A stretch of 64,000 nucleotides of DNA from Undaria pinnatifida (GCA_012845835.1 JABAKD010000023.1:496001-560000), one strand, 5' to 3'. Positions 20,051 through 31,399 are shown, counted from the stretch's first letter. Translations and numbers: made by a program. Notes: a model not told the origin generated them from the letters alone.

Positions 20051-23000
20051 CCGTTATCATGGGAGGGCTCTTCACCGTACCCTCCAACTTAAATGCGTCA
20101 CAATGATGCGGCGGATAAGACAGACAAAGCGGTTTCATAACCAAGGGGTACCAATTTCGCCTCCTAGAAAAACGCCTGATATGGGGGAAAGGGGTGATCG
20201 CGCCCAGTGACGGAGGGGAGGGAGCCAAGCCCACCACCAAAGTCAAAATAATGAACCAAATGCAGCAAATACGACAGGAGCCGTACGGGTGAAAAATACA
20301 GAAACGAGCAAAACGCAATCAGCGCCAAGCGGTATCTATTTCGCCGACTAGAAAAAAGCCTGGTTTACATGGGGGAACGGGAAAATTTCGCCCAGGCATC
20401 CCTTCGCGCCCTTGCGGCAAAGCTACTCATTAAAAAAAGGTGTAGCAGTAAAGTTACACTACGACGGTGCTCATGGGAAAGCCCGTGCGTACAAATGGCG
20501 CGAACCGGTGCCCAGAGAGCGACGCCTCCCAACCCTCTCCAAATGCTAGTGCCCGAATCCATCTCACAAGTGGTTCTTAGTAAGATGCAGCTCACCCTTG
20601 ACAGAACAATTCGTCGAACACCTCACGGTGCTGCACGCGACGTCTGCCAGGTCGGTTCAAACCCGACGTGCTCCCGCCCTGCATTGCAGGGGTGTCAGGG
20701 TCTATATTCATACGACTCCGGCTATGCACGACATGAGTAGCCCCCCCCCCCCTATCCCTTGCACTTCACCTTGGGAATGCGGTTAGCGGAAACGTTGTGG
20801 GGACTCGCGTGCGTGAGAAAGGTTTCCAGAACCAGCCCTCTAGGCATCTCCCGATGGCCACCGGTGCCGTACTGTACCCGAGGAACCTGGGACGTACCGA
20901 GACGTCAGCAGCAGGGGCGGGGGGGGGGGGGGGCGGTGTACTCATTTCATGCATAGCCGTAGTCGTATGGCCATAGGCACGTACTGCGATCGAGCGGTGC
21001 ACCAGTTTTGCCTTCTGAGGGTGGTTGCTTGATAATTTACTGCATGCCTCACCCAAAGAGTGACTTGTTAAAAGTGTAGAGCAACCTGAAAACGCAAACC
21101 GATGACCAAACCATCCCATCGCTCTGTAGAGGTATCCGGGGTCTGCACCGACCTCCACATGCAACCTTCGTCCGAAGCCTTGTATATGGGCTGTCAATAG
21201 GCGTGTATATACATGAGCCATGAAAAGTAAATCACACGGGGAAAAAAAAGGAACTAGTTCGTACAGCTGAGCCAAGAGCAACCGGCTTTTAGGCGGCGAC
21301 ATGTCCAATAGCCCTCTCTTGTAAACGTTCCAGAAATTCGACGCAAAATCGACGAGCATGAAAAGCTACACGGTGGTAACGCTGCACCCTATGTGCGATA
21401 CGATTCAAGGCACATACCAGGGGGGAGAGGAAAGAAAACCTGTCACCACGGCTTGCTCAAGAGGGTCGCGGAGGGTCAATCAAACCTCCTACCAATTGAG
21501 CTTGGACGAAAAATTGTGACAAAAAACAAAAACAAAAGAAACACGAGAGTAGACCAGGGATCTTTTTGACCTTAAAGGCACACATACATCTTGAAATGGG
21601 ATATTATGACAAGTGCTACAGATAGAGGTGAGCCAACCATTGTGTTTTTCTGAGGTTCCCCGACTTGGGATCCCTTTCTTAACCCAAAAACTGATTGGGA
21701 GAAAACTCAAGACTGCTACCAGATAAAAAATCACGCAAAAAAAACGGTTTACTTCCGACGATTTTGGGTTGTGGAGACCCGTCATTCACACACCATGTCA
21801 CACCAAAACTGCTCCCTCTACTGTAGCCCGCGTCATATGACCCGTCATATGCCCCGTCATATGATCCGTCATATGATCCGTCGTATGATCCGTCATATGA
21901 TCCGTCGTATGATCCGTCATATGATCCGTCGTATGATCCGTCGTATGATCCGTCATATGATCCGTCGTATGATCCGTCGTATGATCATATGATCCGTCGT
22001 ATGACCCGTCGTATGATCCGTCGTATGACCCGTCATATGATCTGTCATATGATCTGTCATATGATCCGTCATATGATCTGTCGAGTACGTGAATAATATA
22101 TGCATACCGCTCACATGTAAACAGCAGGTGGCGGAGTGCTCCATGAAGGCCTCGGATATGGTAACGTTGGTCTGAACGGGGAAGAGGTACTCGTCGGTGT
22201 CGTGAAACGTTATCCAGGCGGGTGCGCTGCTGTCGTTCTTCCTCCTTTGCAGGTAAGTATCCAAGCAGTGATTCAGGGGTCGCATCTCGTGTTTCAATCT
22301 AAAATGTTCGGGATGGCGAGGGAGGGCGGGAGGGAGGGGGGGAGGAGGCCCGGCGAAAGAGGGGGGCGTTGAGCGGTTGGGACAGGTGGAAAAATTAAAA
22401 GCAAGTGAGAAGCTGAGAAGTTTGGGCGTGAAAACGTGCAGAGAAGGCTAGAGAGAAAAATAAGTAAAGAGAGAAAGAGATACTTTGGCCTATAATCAGA
22501 CGGTCAATTATTCCCCCTTAAGAGAGAGACTTTCATCTTTCATCAAACGATCTATATATTTTGCAAGCGACGCAGGCTGAGCTCGCCGAGCTTCCCGAGC
22601 TGAACCCCGAGATTTCCTAAGCAGCGGCGAGTGACAACCGCGAGGTCACCGACGCGAGCGCGTCGTTTTGGCCTTCTTGAGCTGGGATTTAATAACCAAG
22701 GCAGGCGGCAAAAAACATTAGCGGTCCAGGAGATAGACGGAAGAGAAGCCCAACCCTAAATGGATTTGTTAGACTAGCACAGAACGAAAAAAATCACAAC
22801 CTCGAAACTCGCCAAATTGGCTACGGTAATAAGATTGCACCGTCCGTCTTGCGAGGGTGATCACTCGAGGACCTCTATTCCTCACCCAGACAGTGACTTA
22901 TCAATATTATATAGTTTTCTCGCTTTTCTTGTCTTTTTCTTCTCTTCGCTTGCCTTTTTCGTCTTGTTTCGTTTTTCTTCTTTTTTCTTTCCTTTCCTTT

Positions 23001-24313
23001 ATCTTCTTTTCTTTTCTTTGTTTCTTTTTTTCCCCAATTGACTTATGCCTGTCGTGCGTATGCGTAGTGATAGATACTACGTGTAATATATACGTGGTAG
23101 TCTTACTTGGGTGGCAATCGGAATATTTGGTTTCTCCAGGCGTGAGTAGTGAGACGTATTCACCGGCATGGACCTGGCACATCGTAGACTGACTCCCGAT
23201 TTCACTTTTATATGTTTCTGGTGGAGGCATGAATTGCGTCAGCTGTGATATATGCGTGTACCACCTTGGGTTGTGTGTGTTTTTCCCTGGGGTATTCCTC
23301 AGCTCCAGAGTGACTGGAGCCTGTCCTGTGACCACGGACTTGACTACGCGAGTTAATGTGAGAACAACAACAACAACAACAACCAGAGTGAACATGAAAG
23401 AGGGCAATCCGATGAACAGAGCCATGCCCTAGGTATCCAATCCAATAATGTCGTCAAAAGCAATGGACGCATTACGACCACTTTGGGTTAAGGGGACAAA
23501 AAATTGCTACCCCTCATCATCGAAAATACACGCGCACAAGGGGCTACGTACAGACGTCGTAGCACGCGGCACCAAAGCGTAAAACGCAGAAGCGAACAAA
23601 AACTCACTCTCCGATCTCCTCGAAGAGGTAGAGCACCATGCCGGCATCCACGAACGGCTGAAGCACCTGGACGAACGTCAAAAGGACAAACAAGCGCCCC
23701 GGTATGCGTTCGATTGTACTGGTTTTAGGCCAAAAGCTCAGATACAGGTGGGGTAGGGGAACCCCTTTTGTGGGCTAATTTTGCAGTGGCGCGGGCTCGC
23801 TCGCACGAGCGAGGCCCCTAATCCTCTGCGGTGTCAAATCTCATGCTGTTTCCATTTTGCGATACGACTCTGCAATGGAATGGCAAGCTACGCTGGGCTT
23901 ACAAAAAAAGAAAAAAGTCTAATCCTCTGCTGTGTCAAGCTCTCCTGCTGTTTTCATTTTGCGATACGACTCTGCAATGGAATGGCAAGCTACGCTGGGC
24001 TTATAAAAAAAAAGTCTTCACGCCCTTTTTTCCGTGAGACAGAGCCACTCGTGCGAGTGGCCCGAAACCTGCTATTAAAAAAAGGGGGTGCGATACTCCA
24101 ATACCGTAGCCGCGGTGTTCCGTTTCCCGTCAACAACGTGCCGCTTACCGTGAACAACTTGTGTGGGTGTATGTGTTACAACTTTACCTCCTTGGTGTCG
24201 TCCACGCTGTCATCATCGTAGACCGTTATCTCGTCCACCCCTACCGCGTAGTGGAACGCGATCCACTCGGGCAGGAAGCGGCCGAAATCCTTAGTCCGCA
24301 CACACGCTGCCAC
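19370..24313 (-). CDS. Glycosyltransferase, GT92/DUF23-like: catalytic exons
   Basis: Catalytic exons read on the minus strand: (1) 24313-24188, VRTKDFGRFLPEW, IAFHYAVGVDEI and VYDDDSVDDT, donor GAG|GTAAAG. (2) 23666-23608, VLQPFVDAGMVLYLFEEIGE, donor GA|GTGAGT. (3) 22298-22115, LNHCLDTYL and WITFHDTDEYLFP, donor GTGAGC; the DTD is the DxD-type nucleotide-sugar/metal site. (4) about 20678-20596, GSTSGLNRPG, donor GTGAGC, less certain. (5) about 19484-19370, INHYLGSTEDYLER, donor CAG|GTATGC. Exons 1 to 3 join in phase (0, then 2+1). The EW..FH..GV...YDD.S.D, DxDE and HY..S signatures match families that move sugars onto secreted glycans in the Golgi. The C-terminus is not found. Intron 2-3 holds a SINE and intron 3-4 a satellite. 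Confidence 0.8.
21838..22085 (+). repeat. 12-bp satellite, CATATGATCCGT/CGTATGATCCGT
   Basis: About 20 units of a 12-bp word alternate between CATATGATCCGT and CGTATGATCCGT, with CCCGT and CTGT variants at the edges. CATATG makes each unit partly palindromic. The array lies in the intron after the DxD exon of the glycosyltransferase. The RHMIRRM frame is the repeat in translation. Confidence 0.95.
22905..23385 (+). mobile_element. SINE family A (AAC tail), full-length copy
   Basis: It has a 5' pyrimidine-rich tract (22915-23035) and then a body with CCAATTGACT, GTCGTGCGTATG, GGGTGGCAA, GTGAGACGTATTCACC and TTGCGTCAGCTGTGATA. The 3' end has the hairpin GCTCCAG-AGTGA-CTGGAGC, then CCTGTGACCACGGACTTGA and a (AAC)n tail. 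A conserved 3' hairpin next to a simple-repeat tail is typical of LINE-mobilised elements. The copy lies in the glycosyltransferase intron. No coding frame is shared between copies. Confidence 0.8.
23815..24025 (+). repeat. Tandem duplication, unit about 103 bp
   Basis: Two units each contain TTTGCGATACGACTCTGCAA, TGGAATGGCAAGCTACGCTG and GGCTTA followed by an A-run. They are nearly identical, so the duplication is recent. It lies in the intron between exons 1 and 2 of the catalytic part of the glycosyltransferase. Confidence 0.9.
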
Positions 24314-25144
24314 CTTGTTCGGGTGTCATTAACGAACACAAGATTCAAGGGGGGGCACGCGGTGTTGAGACACTCAACACAAACGCACACTGCAAACCTT
24401 GTGGAAGGGTTATTTTGGGGACGGGTTTAGGGGCACACGCGGGAAGCGGGGTTAGTGCGCCGGGGCTATTATCTTGTGAAGGCGTTGGTTTGGGCGACCA
24501 CGTTGAAGGAGACAAGACTGCGTAGTGTCAGCGTTGGAAAAAATCATTGGAGAGCCAGCGAACTAGATTATGTACAGCATACATCCGTCGTTTTTAGATG
24601 CTGTGGGATCTGCATAGGTGTCATACTTCGTATAACATTCCCTATCCAGGAAACACGTTCGAGATCATCCAGATCACCATGTATTTCGTACACGACTCAT
24701 GAGCGATTGACGAACCCGATAATAAAATACAAACGTACACCACCACCTTGTGAAGGCGTTAGTAAGGCGGACGGTATTAATGGGGACACGCGGGAACGGG
24801 GGTTAGTGCGCTCGGGCATCTTATAACGGCGTTATTACATGAGACGGGTACAAGGGGACAAGCGGTGTTAATGTATCTGTTAGTAGCATGAACAGACTCT
24901 GCCAATCTGTGCACATTTTTTGGGGTTTGACGGCTCGTCATGAGCTTGTTGGCGGAGAAAAGGCTAACTTGATGGACTAAGTGTGTGAATGCAAACCACA
25001 CGTCGAGCCACACACGTGCCGGTGGGACAAACACGCAGAACCCCACATATCACAGAACGCAACTAAAGGTCAACTAAGAGCTAGTGGTGACTTCGAGTAA
25101 AAAATCAATGAAAACCGACGAGCACAAAACTCTGGAAAAAAAAA

Positions 25145-25250
25145 CAACAATATTGAACCCTATACGCGATAAAAACGAAGGAAAGTAGCGGGCGCGAGAA
25201 GGGAAAACACTGCGACCACGGCAGGTTCAGGATGTCGTTGAGGGTAAAAA
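25145..25250 (+). mobile_element. SINE family B, diverged 3' fragment
   Basis: GAACCCTATACGCGATAAAA, GAAGGGAAAACACTGCGACC and CACGG.AGGTTCAGGA parallel the 3' half of family B. The copy is old and ends in an A-rich stretch before the GATC-rich block. Confidence 0.55.
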
Positions 25251-25390
25251 AATTCTAGATCGTCGATCTGCCGTCGATCCAGTCTAGATCGTGTTGCTAG
25301 ACGCAGCTCACATGATCTAGATCGCCTGCCGATCGATCTAGATCGTTGATCCAGATCGCTGATCAAAATCGTCTTGCTAGACCCAGCTCC
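25250..25390. repeat. GATCTAGATC-rich palindromic cluster
   Basis: The words GATCTAGATC, TCTAGATCG and GATCGATC recur about a dozen times in 140 bp, giving many overlapping small palindromes. It lies in the intron before the first catalytic exon of the glycosyltransferase. The function is unknown, and simple-sequence expansion is the simplest reading. Confidence 0.7.
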
Positions 25391-25458
25391 CTTCATCGTG
25401 GTCTATCCAACGGCTCAGGTTTCGCCCAAATATAGCGCTAGCTTTAGAAATTTCAGAC

Positions 25459-26833
25459 CTTGCTTTCGCTGGGCGTAGCTTTTCTTCTCCTCAAAATCTC
25501 ATGCACATCCTGCTGCTTCTCCTCCGTCAGGCAGGTATCATCTCTCAAGCTCACCCCCCCCTTGTGCCCTCCTCTAGGCATTGAGATAGCCTCGCGCCAG
25601 TCTGCTGACATCCCGAACTCGCCCGCCACCGTCGTCACCGTTTCTGCTGCTGCTGTTGTCGTTCCAACCTCCGTCCTGTCTTCAGGCTGCGCAAAAAATG
25701 TCGGGCCCGCTGGCCCCGCGTCTTCTATAGATGTTGCTGCTGCTAGTACTGTTGTTGTTGTTGTTGTTGCTTCTGATGCTGATGCTTTTGTTGCTGCTGC
25801 TGCTATTCCCGTGCCTGCATCTGCTGCTGACATTGTCATTGCTGCTCCCATTGCTGTTCCCGTGGCTGCTGCCGCGTCTGCGGCTGCTGCTGTGTCTGCT
25901 GATGCTGTTGCTGTTGGCGTTGCTCCTCCTGCTGTTGTTGCTGCTGCTGCATCTGACGGATTTGACATAGTTGTTCTCGTTTCCGTTGTTTCCGCCACAG
26001 CGTCCGTTGTTGTCGATGCTGCTGTGTTCGTGTCTGGTGTTGTCGGTAGTTCTACCGCTGTACTTGTGCCCGGCGTGGTTATGGCATCCGGCGTTGCTGG
26101 CATTACCACGTCGTCCGGAGTCATGACGTATTTGTACGACGGTAGCAGTTCTGGTGTTGTCTTGGGTATTGCCATGGTTGACCCCAACTGTCGCCTGTAC
26201 CCCACGAAGCAATGGTTGCACGACGTGGCCAAGGCGGGGGGGCGGGAGGGGGGGGGGGGCAGAAAGTGTGAAGCGGTCAATGGTGCAATTATGTTCTTTA
26301 GCCCCCCAAAAGGGGGGAGGGGGGGGGGGGGGGGGGTAGGGCAACGGCGGCGTTGGACAGTCCCGCTGAGAAAGGGGCATTGATAACTCGTGGTTGAACA
26401 CATCGATGATATGGATAGACACTGCAAGATCGATGGCAATAGTCCATAGTCGTATGTATGAGTGTATGGGCGCGCTTGAGTACCGTATGGCGCCAAAAAA
26501 ACGGAATCATTACGACGAAATAGCGGTTATGACTCCCTAAAACAAGAAACCCACACACCTGATATCTCTAGAAGTAGCCTTCAGCTCCACCGGCACGGCT
26601 CTCCAAGGACCCTTTGCCTTTCCTCTAGCCCTATGCGAGGAGTTGCGGTTCCAACGACGGTGCCCCCGCCCGCCCACCTGCCTCCCCTCGTCAGCATCCG
26701 CTAACGAACCAGCACCGGCGCCGCGCAGCAGCACCATGACCATGGCAGCAAAAAGGCATTGCGTCGCGATATGCCTCCTTACATGTGGAACACCACTGGA
26801 AGTATTGCGCTTGCTGTTCGGCGGTTTCCCCAT
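25459..26833 (-). CDS. N-terminal exons of the glycosyltransferase: membrane anchor and Ala/Thr-rich stem
   Basis: Exon 1 (26833-26559) starts at an ATG. Its product has a basic N-terminus (MGKPPNSKR...VRRH), one hydrophobic segment (CLFAAMVMVLL), then a basic region, ending at CAG|GTGTGT. Exon 2 (26194-25459) starts after TACAG and completes the split codon in phase. It encodes a long Ala/Thr-rich stretch and a charged end (CLTEEKQQDVHEILRRRK), with a weak donor AAG|GTCTGA whose phase fits the first catalytic exon at 24313. Short tail, anchor, stem, catalytic domain is the usual layout of a Golgi type II glycosyltransferase. Joining to the downstream exons is inference from phase and layout. 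If the weak donor is not used, exon 2 ends in a stop at 25453 and this is a separate secreted or membrane protein. Confidence 0.5.
26215..26345 (+). repeat. G-rich tracts in the first intron
   Basis: Two G-runs (about 26230-26262 and 26308-26338) flank a short unique piece. They lie within the proposed intron between the anchor and stem exons. Frames across them read as poly-Gly or poly-Pro and are artefacts. Confidence 0.7.
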
Positions 26834-26929
26834 CGCTCGGTCGTGACCTGACAATGCGGACGCGGTGGTAAAGGGCCGGGTGGAGGGGGGAATTCCTTGG
26901 GTCTTCGTGAAAAACGTCACATGCATGTG

Positions 26930-27715
26930 TAGGGAGTTTATATATCTGTGGAGGCGTTGCGGTATACGTGTAACCTCCAGAACTCTTCTGGAGAGGCTGG
27001 TCGTACGCTCAGACTGCGTCCTCTTCTTTTGCTTGGAAATGACAACGCACGAGCAAACGCAATAACAGGTATCCGCTAGAACAAACGATCGACCCGGTCA
27101 CAGGTGCCCGGAAATCCGGCCCAAGGCTAGCATCGGCGCACTGGAGGAACGAGGAGGAGGAGGTAGACTCTTACGGTTTCATATAGACCGCAAGCGCCCG
27201 GGCTGCATACTTCCTTTCAAAAACGGAAAAGACAAGATATTTTTTTTTCTTTCGAAGGCCCATTTTGTTATGACCGGGTCGATCCCGAGTGACAAAACTG
27301 CTGTCTGGCAGTCAGGGCCAACAAGCAGGGGGGTCCGGACGTGCGCCGGCTCCCGCAATTCGATGTGCGGTGATGGCATCAGGCCCCGCGGTGATAGTGG
27401 CATGCACGCTTGGTGACCACTCCCACACCCACACCCACACCCACACCCACACCATGGACGTTCCTAGTTAGACAAGTGATAATAAGGGAGGGGAGGAACT
27501 AGCGTGCGAACCCGGTAGACCCAAGTAGCCCAACTTCAAAAGTCAACTCATATTGTAACAACTACAGGGAGTATTTGTGTTATGCACACTGAATTCCCCA
27601 TGTCTGTTTTTTCCCCCCTCAATGCGGGGTTATATATACAGGCTCCGTGCGCAGCACAAGGCGGAACCGTCTTAGTCCTCTTGACCCTGGCACTAGCACT
27701 AGCACTAGCAGCGGA
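26930..27715. other. No gene recognised; CACACC microsatellite
   Basis: This lies upstream of the proposed glycosyltransferase start, so it may include its promoter, but no defined element is visible. A (CACACC)n run is at about 27424-27453, and GCACTAGCACTAGCACTAGC is near 27693. The rest is unremarkable. Confidence 0.5.
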
Positions 27716-27717
27716 GT

Positions 27718-27930
27718 CACTGATCTCCATCCTTCCCGAGGGTATACACACCCGACGTGCGATCGAAGTATCAAACGCAGCTTGATCTCCATCCTTCCCG
27801 AGGGTATACACACCCGGCGTGCGATCGAAGTATCAAACGCAGCTTGCAAAGCTGAGTCTCGATCGAAATAAATTTTGGCCGATCTCACAGCTGAAGTGTA
27901 TTTTTTCATTTTGAAAAACTGGGGGCCGGG
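27718..27930 (-). repeat. 62-bp tandem duplication joined to a family K end fragment
   Basis: GATCTCCATCCTTCCCGAGG, TATACACACCC and GTGCGATCGAAGTATCAAAC occur twice in tandem (about 27722-27783 and 27784-27845). The second unit runs into GCTTGCAAAGCTGAG, CTCGATCGAA and GATCTCACAGCTGAAGT, the minus-strand end of family K. The duplication appears to have copied part of a family K insertion. Confidence 0.75.
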
Positions 27931-28519
27931 GGGGGGAGGGGGGTACTCATTTTGGTTGTTTGCCTTAACCATTTGGCCAAAGGCCGCGCATCCCTTTCGA
28001 TACGGAGCATCGTTCCTACTCCTGGTAAAGACACCTCCAACACTTGAGCTCTCAGCACGCGTCTTCCGCATATTTCACGAAAACCTTTTGGTTGTGATCT
28101 TTTGGTTGTGATCTTCTCCACTCTGGGGTACAAAGCAAGTCTCTACATCTCTGTGTGCGTGAGTTGGTAGTGCGGCGCTATCATGGTGGTGTTAAGGAAT
28201 CACCGCGCGACGCGTTCCACGATAGAGATGCACCACAGTCTTTCTGGGGTCCTTCACTTTCGGAGCTTAAGATCTCTCCCGAAAACTGATCTTGGAGAAA
28301 ACGAAAACTGCCATTAATAGGTGCCGGGTGAAACATCCCCTGAGCTCAGTACACGCCGAGAATCACGCCAAAAACAATACCAGGTATGTCGTTTTTCCGA
28401 AGATTTTGGATATAGAAGCCCCGTCAATCAGAAACCATTTCATTTCTTTAGACGATAAGTGCTACCTCTATTGTGTAGCAGTGGTAGCACGAGTCGAGCA
28501 GGGCCAGCGACCAACACTG

Positions 28520-28990
28520 CCGCAACGGGGGAAGGTATTATATTTAAGGTATAGAGTTGTTCGAAGTAAAAACAAGGAAACTCTACGGATTAAAGCCGGC
28601 CCCTCCGCCATCCATCTATGGTACATGGTTACCAACAGTAAGAATAAGGGGATAGTACGGGTTAGGGCCGGCCTCTCCGCCATGATGACGGAGGGGCCAC
28701 ATCAGAAAGCCAGTACCAGGTATGTAACACTGCAAAAAACGAGCGGCTGCTGTATCACTCACCTTGCACAGATGGAGATTCAACCCTCAACGCATCGACC
28801 TCACAGCTGACGCGTTTAGAATAATGCTAGAAAATGACCAGCTGTTTCGTCTTGATCGTGCTTTCTGACTGCAGCCATATGATATCGAGCTCACAGCTGA
28901 CGTGTTTAGAACAATGCTACAAAAGGATCAGCTGTTTCGCCTTGATCGTGGATTCTGACTGCAGCAATGCCAAAACACGGTTTTCCCTGA
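28520..28990 (+). repeat. Two local tandem duplications
   Basis: A GCCGGCC.CTCCGCCAT word with flanks occurs at about 28592 and 28669. Separately, GACG.GTTTAGAA.AATGCTA, followed by GATCAGCTGTTTCG-like sequence, CTTGATCGTG and TTCTGACTGCAGC, occurs at about 28810-28878 and 28899-28968. Neither shows a conserved coding frame. Confidence 0.75.
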
Positions 28991-29149
28991 CGACTAACAC
29001 TACAAAAACAATACACGGGACTTTGGCGCCGCAGCAGCCCAGCAGCCACCTTGGGCTGAGTCAACGGTACCATCAGGGTTATGCATGTTTTTTCGGAGCC
29101 TTTCTATGCGGGGTCACTAGCGCGAGTGACCCCCCTGGTCCTTCGCCGT

Positions 29150-29185
<36 letters not shown>

Positions 29186-29345
29186 ACACTTTCACTTTCC
29201 AGCTTCTGGACAAGACGTGGTCACAGGTGTCATCCCTTCTCCTCCCCGGTTCTTGCCTTCAATTTTTATCGCGCATAGGGTTCAGCAATCCCACCGCTCG
29301 TCGATTGTTCATCGAGTGTTGCTAACTCACGCTCTCGCCGTGGTA
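29150..29345 (-). mobile_element. SINE family B, 5'-truncated copy
   Basis: A T-run at 29150-29183 (the A tail in reverse) is followed by the reverse of the family B body: CCAGCTTCTGGACAAG, GTGGTCACAGGTGT, GGTTCTTGCC, ATCGCGCATAGGGTTCAGCA and CTCGTCGATTGTTCATCGAG, ending at GCTCTCGCC. The tRNA-like head is missing. Confidence 0.8.
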
Positions 29346-29582
29346 AGGTTTGGTGGCTCTGAATACTGTTTGTATGTATGTTAATATTGGTTTCGACTGA
29401 CGGTGCGATATGAATCCCCACTCGGAATATCTAGCTAATTCGCGACAAGAAAAAAAAAAAATCGCCCCAAAGTTATTCCGTCAGGGAGGTGCAGATTCAC
29501 TCGTGCGAGTACGATAGCATGATAGCATGACATGATAAATGGTATGATAGCACCAATCCGGCAGTCAAAAGGGGGTAGCCCC

Positions 29583-29830
29583 CCTACCATATACCCTTGC
29601 CATATACCCTTACTATATACCCTTACCATATACCCTTACTATATACCCTTACCATATACCCTTACCATATACCCATACCATATACCCATACCATATACCC
29701 ATACAATATACCCTTACCACAGAATATACCCTTACCATATACCCTACCATACCCTTACCATTTTTTTTTTTTTTTTCCTACCATATAGACTACCCTTACC
29801 ATATACCCTACCATATGCCCTGCCATATAC
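29583..29830 (+). repeat. CCATATACCCTTA satellite
   Basis: About 16 units of a 12-13-bp word (ACCATATACCCTTACC, with CTATATA and CCATACC variants) are interrupted by a T-run at 29759-29776. The array directly abuts the start of a family A SINE. A shorter array of the same word is at 31850-31892. The TIYPYHIP frame is an artefact. Confidence 0.9.
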
Positions 29831-30122
29831 GTGGTAGTCTTTCCTGGGTGGCAAGCGGTGAAGTCGGGTTTTCCAGGCGCGAGTAGTGAGACGCATTCAC
29901 CAGTATCGACCTGGCACATCGTAGGCTCACTCCCGATTTCATTTCTTGTATGTTTCTGACGGAGGCATGAATTGCGTCAGCTGTGATACACGCGTGTACG
30001 GCCTTTGGTTTGTGTGTGTGTTTTTGGGGTATTCCTCAGCTCCAGAGTGACTGGAGCTTGTCCTGTGACCACGGACTCGATTACGCGAGTTAACGTGAGA
30101 ACAACAAACAACAACAACAACA
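29831..30122 (+). mobile_element. SINE family A copy
   Basis: It begins ACGTGGTAGTCTTTCCTGGG, carries the family body and the hairpin GCTCCAG-AGTGA-CTGGAGC, then CCTGTGACCACGGACTCGAT and an AAC-rich tail. The 5' pyrimidine tract is absent. Confidence 0.8.
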
Positions 30123-30289
30123 CATTACCATACACACTTCCACAGACTTACTTACTAATATCTTTGTGCTGAAAGCGTTCTGTTGGTGCATCCCTGGCAT
30201 CTCCGGGGTCGGACGGTCCAGCTTACTTGCGGAACGGTCCAGCTTTTCTTTGATTCCTTGCTCCACCTGATCTATTTTTGTTACAACTA

Positions 30290-30600
30290 GACTATATATC
30301 GTTTTTTTATGGGGATACACTTTTTTTTTTTTCACATGACCCCTGGATTCAACCAACGAAAACCAGGCTTATGAGCGGACAATCTATCTACTGTGTGTAT
30401 GTGTGTGTGTGTTCTTCACATTAAACCATTCTTCTACTCGTCGACATCCAGCACACCCAGTGTCTAGAAGACCACAAAGTCATATCGATATCTATTTTTT
30501 TTTCATGAGGATCATTTTTTTCCCCCGATGACACCGGGATTCGAACCAACGACAACAAGACCTTGAGGCTTATAGCACATACCGGTACTACGACGCATAT
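30290..30600 (-). mobile_element. SINE family H with a tRNA-like B box
   Basis: On the minus strand, GTTGGTTCGAATCCCGGTGT contains a perfect B-box consensus (GGTTCGAATCC) of a tRNA-type pol III promoter. It is followed by A-rich sequence, GACACTGGGTGTGCTGGATG, TCGACGAGTAGAAGAA, GGTTTAATGTGAAGAACACA and an AC tail ending near 30393. A second diverged B-box-like block, GTTGGTTGAATCC, is at about 30350. The A box half of the tRNA is not evident, so this is a tRNA-derived element with a damaged head rather than a tRNA gene. Confidence 0.65.
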
Positions 30601-31399
30601 TTTAAGATGTACTTGTAGCTCGTAATGTTGGAGGCGCGGTTGTTCTGGTTGTGCGCGTTGGTTATTCGTTGACATACCCATAGAAGTGTGGCAAATCCTT
30701 GTTCTGCTTGTCGAGTGTTATTTTGTATTTGTTGGCATTCAGGTAAATATCGCTCAAGTGGCGACGGTATGGTGGGTTGTAAATATTGACGTCAAAACCC
30801 TGTTTGTATTGGCTCCAGCAGCGAGTTTTCACCATGCACAGCTAGGTCGGCCTCCAGGTCGAGAACGGATCATGAAAGTGGTCTAATGTGCCCCTTTTGT
30901 ACTTTTTGCCCTCTGACTTTCGACAAATCAAGTCATGTTTCCCCCTCTGGGCCTGCTGGTCGCTCCAACTCAACACTAAAATCAATTTTCGCAGCCCAGT
31001 TTTACGAATTTTGAACTGAAATTTTGACACGTGATTCGGAGCGCATTTGTCTAGGCCTTCAAAGCGGCTACAGAAAAAAAAAAAAATGACTTTTCACCTG
31101 AATTTCGGTCGATTTTTGTCATCGATTTTCACTCAAACGGTCATAATTTTCAACTCGATAATTTTAGCTCCTCATTTTTTTTTCTTTCTGGAGCCGCTTT
31201 GGCTCGATGGGAAATACGCATACCGGGCCCCCTGCAAAATTTCGGACAAAAATTCGCAAAACTGAGCTGCGACAAACCATTTAACTGTTGCGGTAGGCTC
31301 TTGGCCAGACCAGATCGTGCGTACACCAGGTTTGTGCATACCACCTGTCAGGTACTACGCTGTTGGATCATAATGCATGCCCAGCTCAGATCAGTCCGG

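Noticed and set aside
20766-21359. 197-codon minus-strand frame as part of the glycosyltransferase
   Set aside because: Its phase does not fit neighbouring exons, it contains a poly-Pro stretch from a C-run, and no motif of the enzyme is present.
21838-22085. CRISPR-like array from regularly spaced repeats
   Set aside because: The 12-bp units are directly adjacent without unique spacers; it is a simple satellite.
22907-23425. Minus-strand frame rich in Lys/Glu (KEKKIKERKEKRRKTKQ) as a nuclear protein
   Set aside because: It is the antisense translation of the pyrimidine tract of a family A SINE; similar frames occur at other copies.
25460-26383. 307-codon plus-strand Ala/Val-rich frame as a gene
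   Set aside because: It is the opposite strand of the triplet-rich stem exon. It has no splice or domain support, whereas the minus-strand frame has phase-matched neighbours and a charged, protein-like end.
30480-30600. tRNA gene on the minus strand, because of a perfect B box (GGTTCGAATCC)
   Set aside because: No matching A box, anticodon arm or acceptor pairing, and the block continues into a SINE body with an AC tail.
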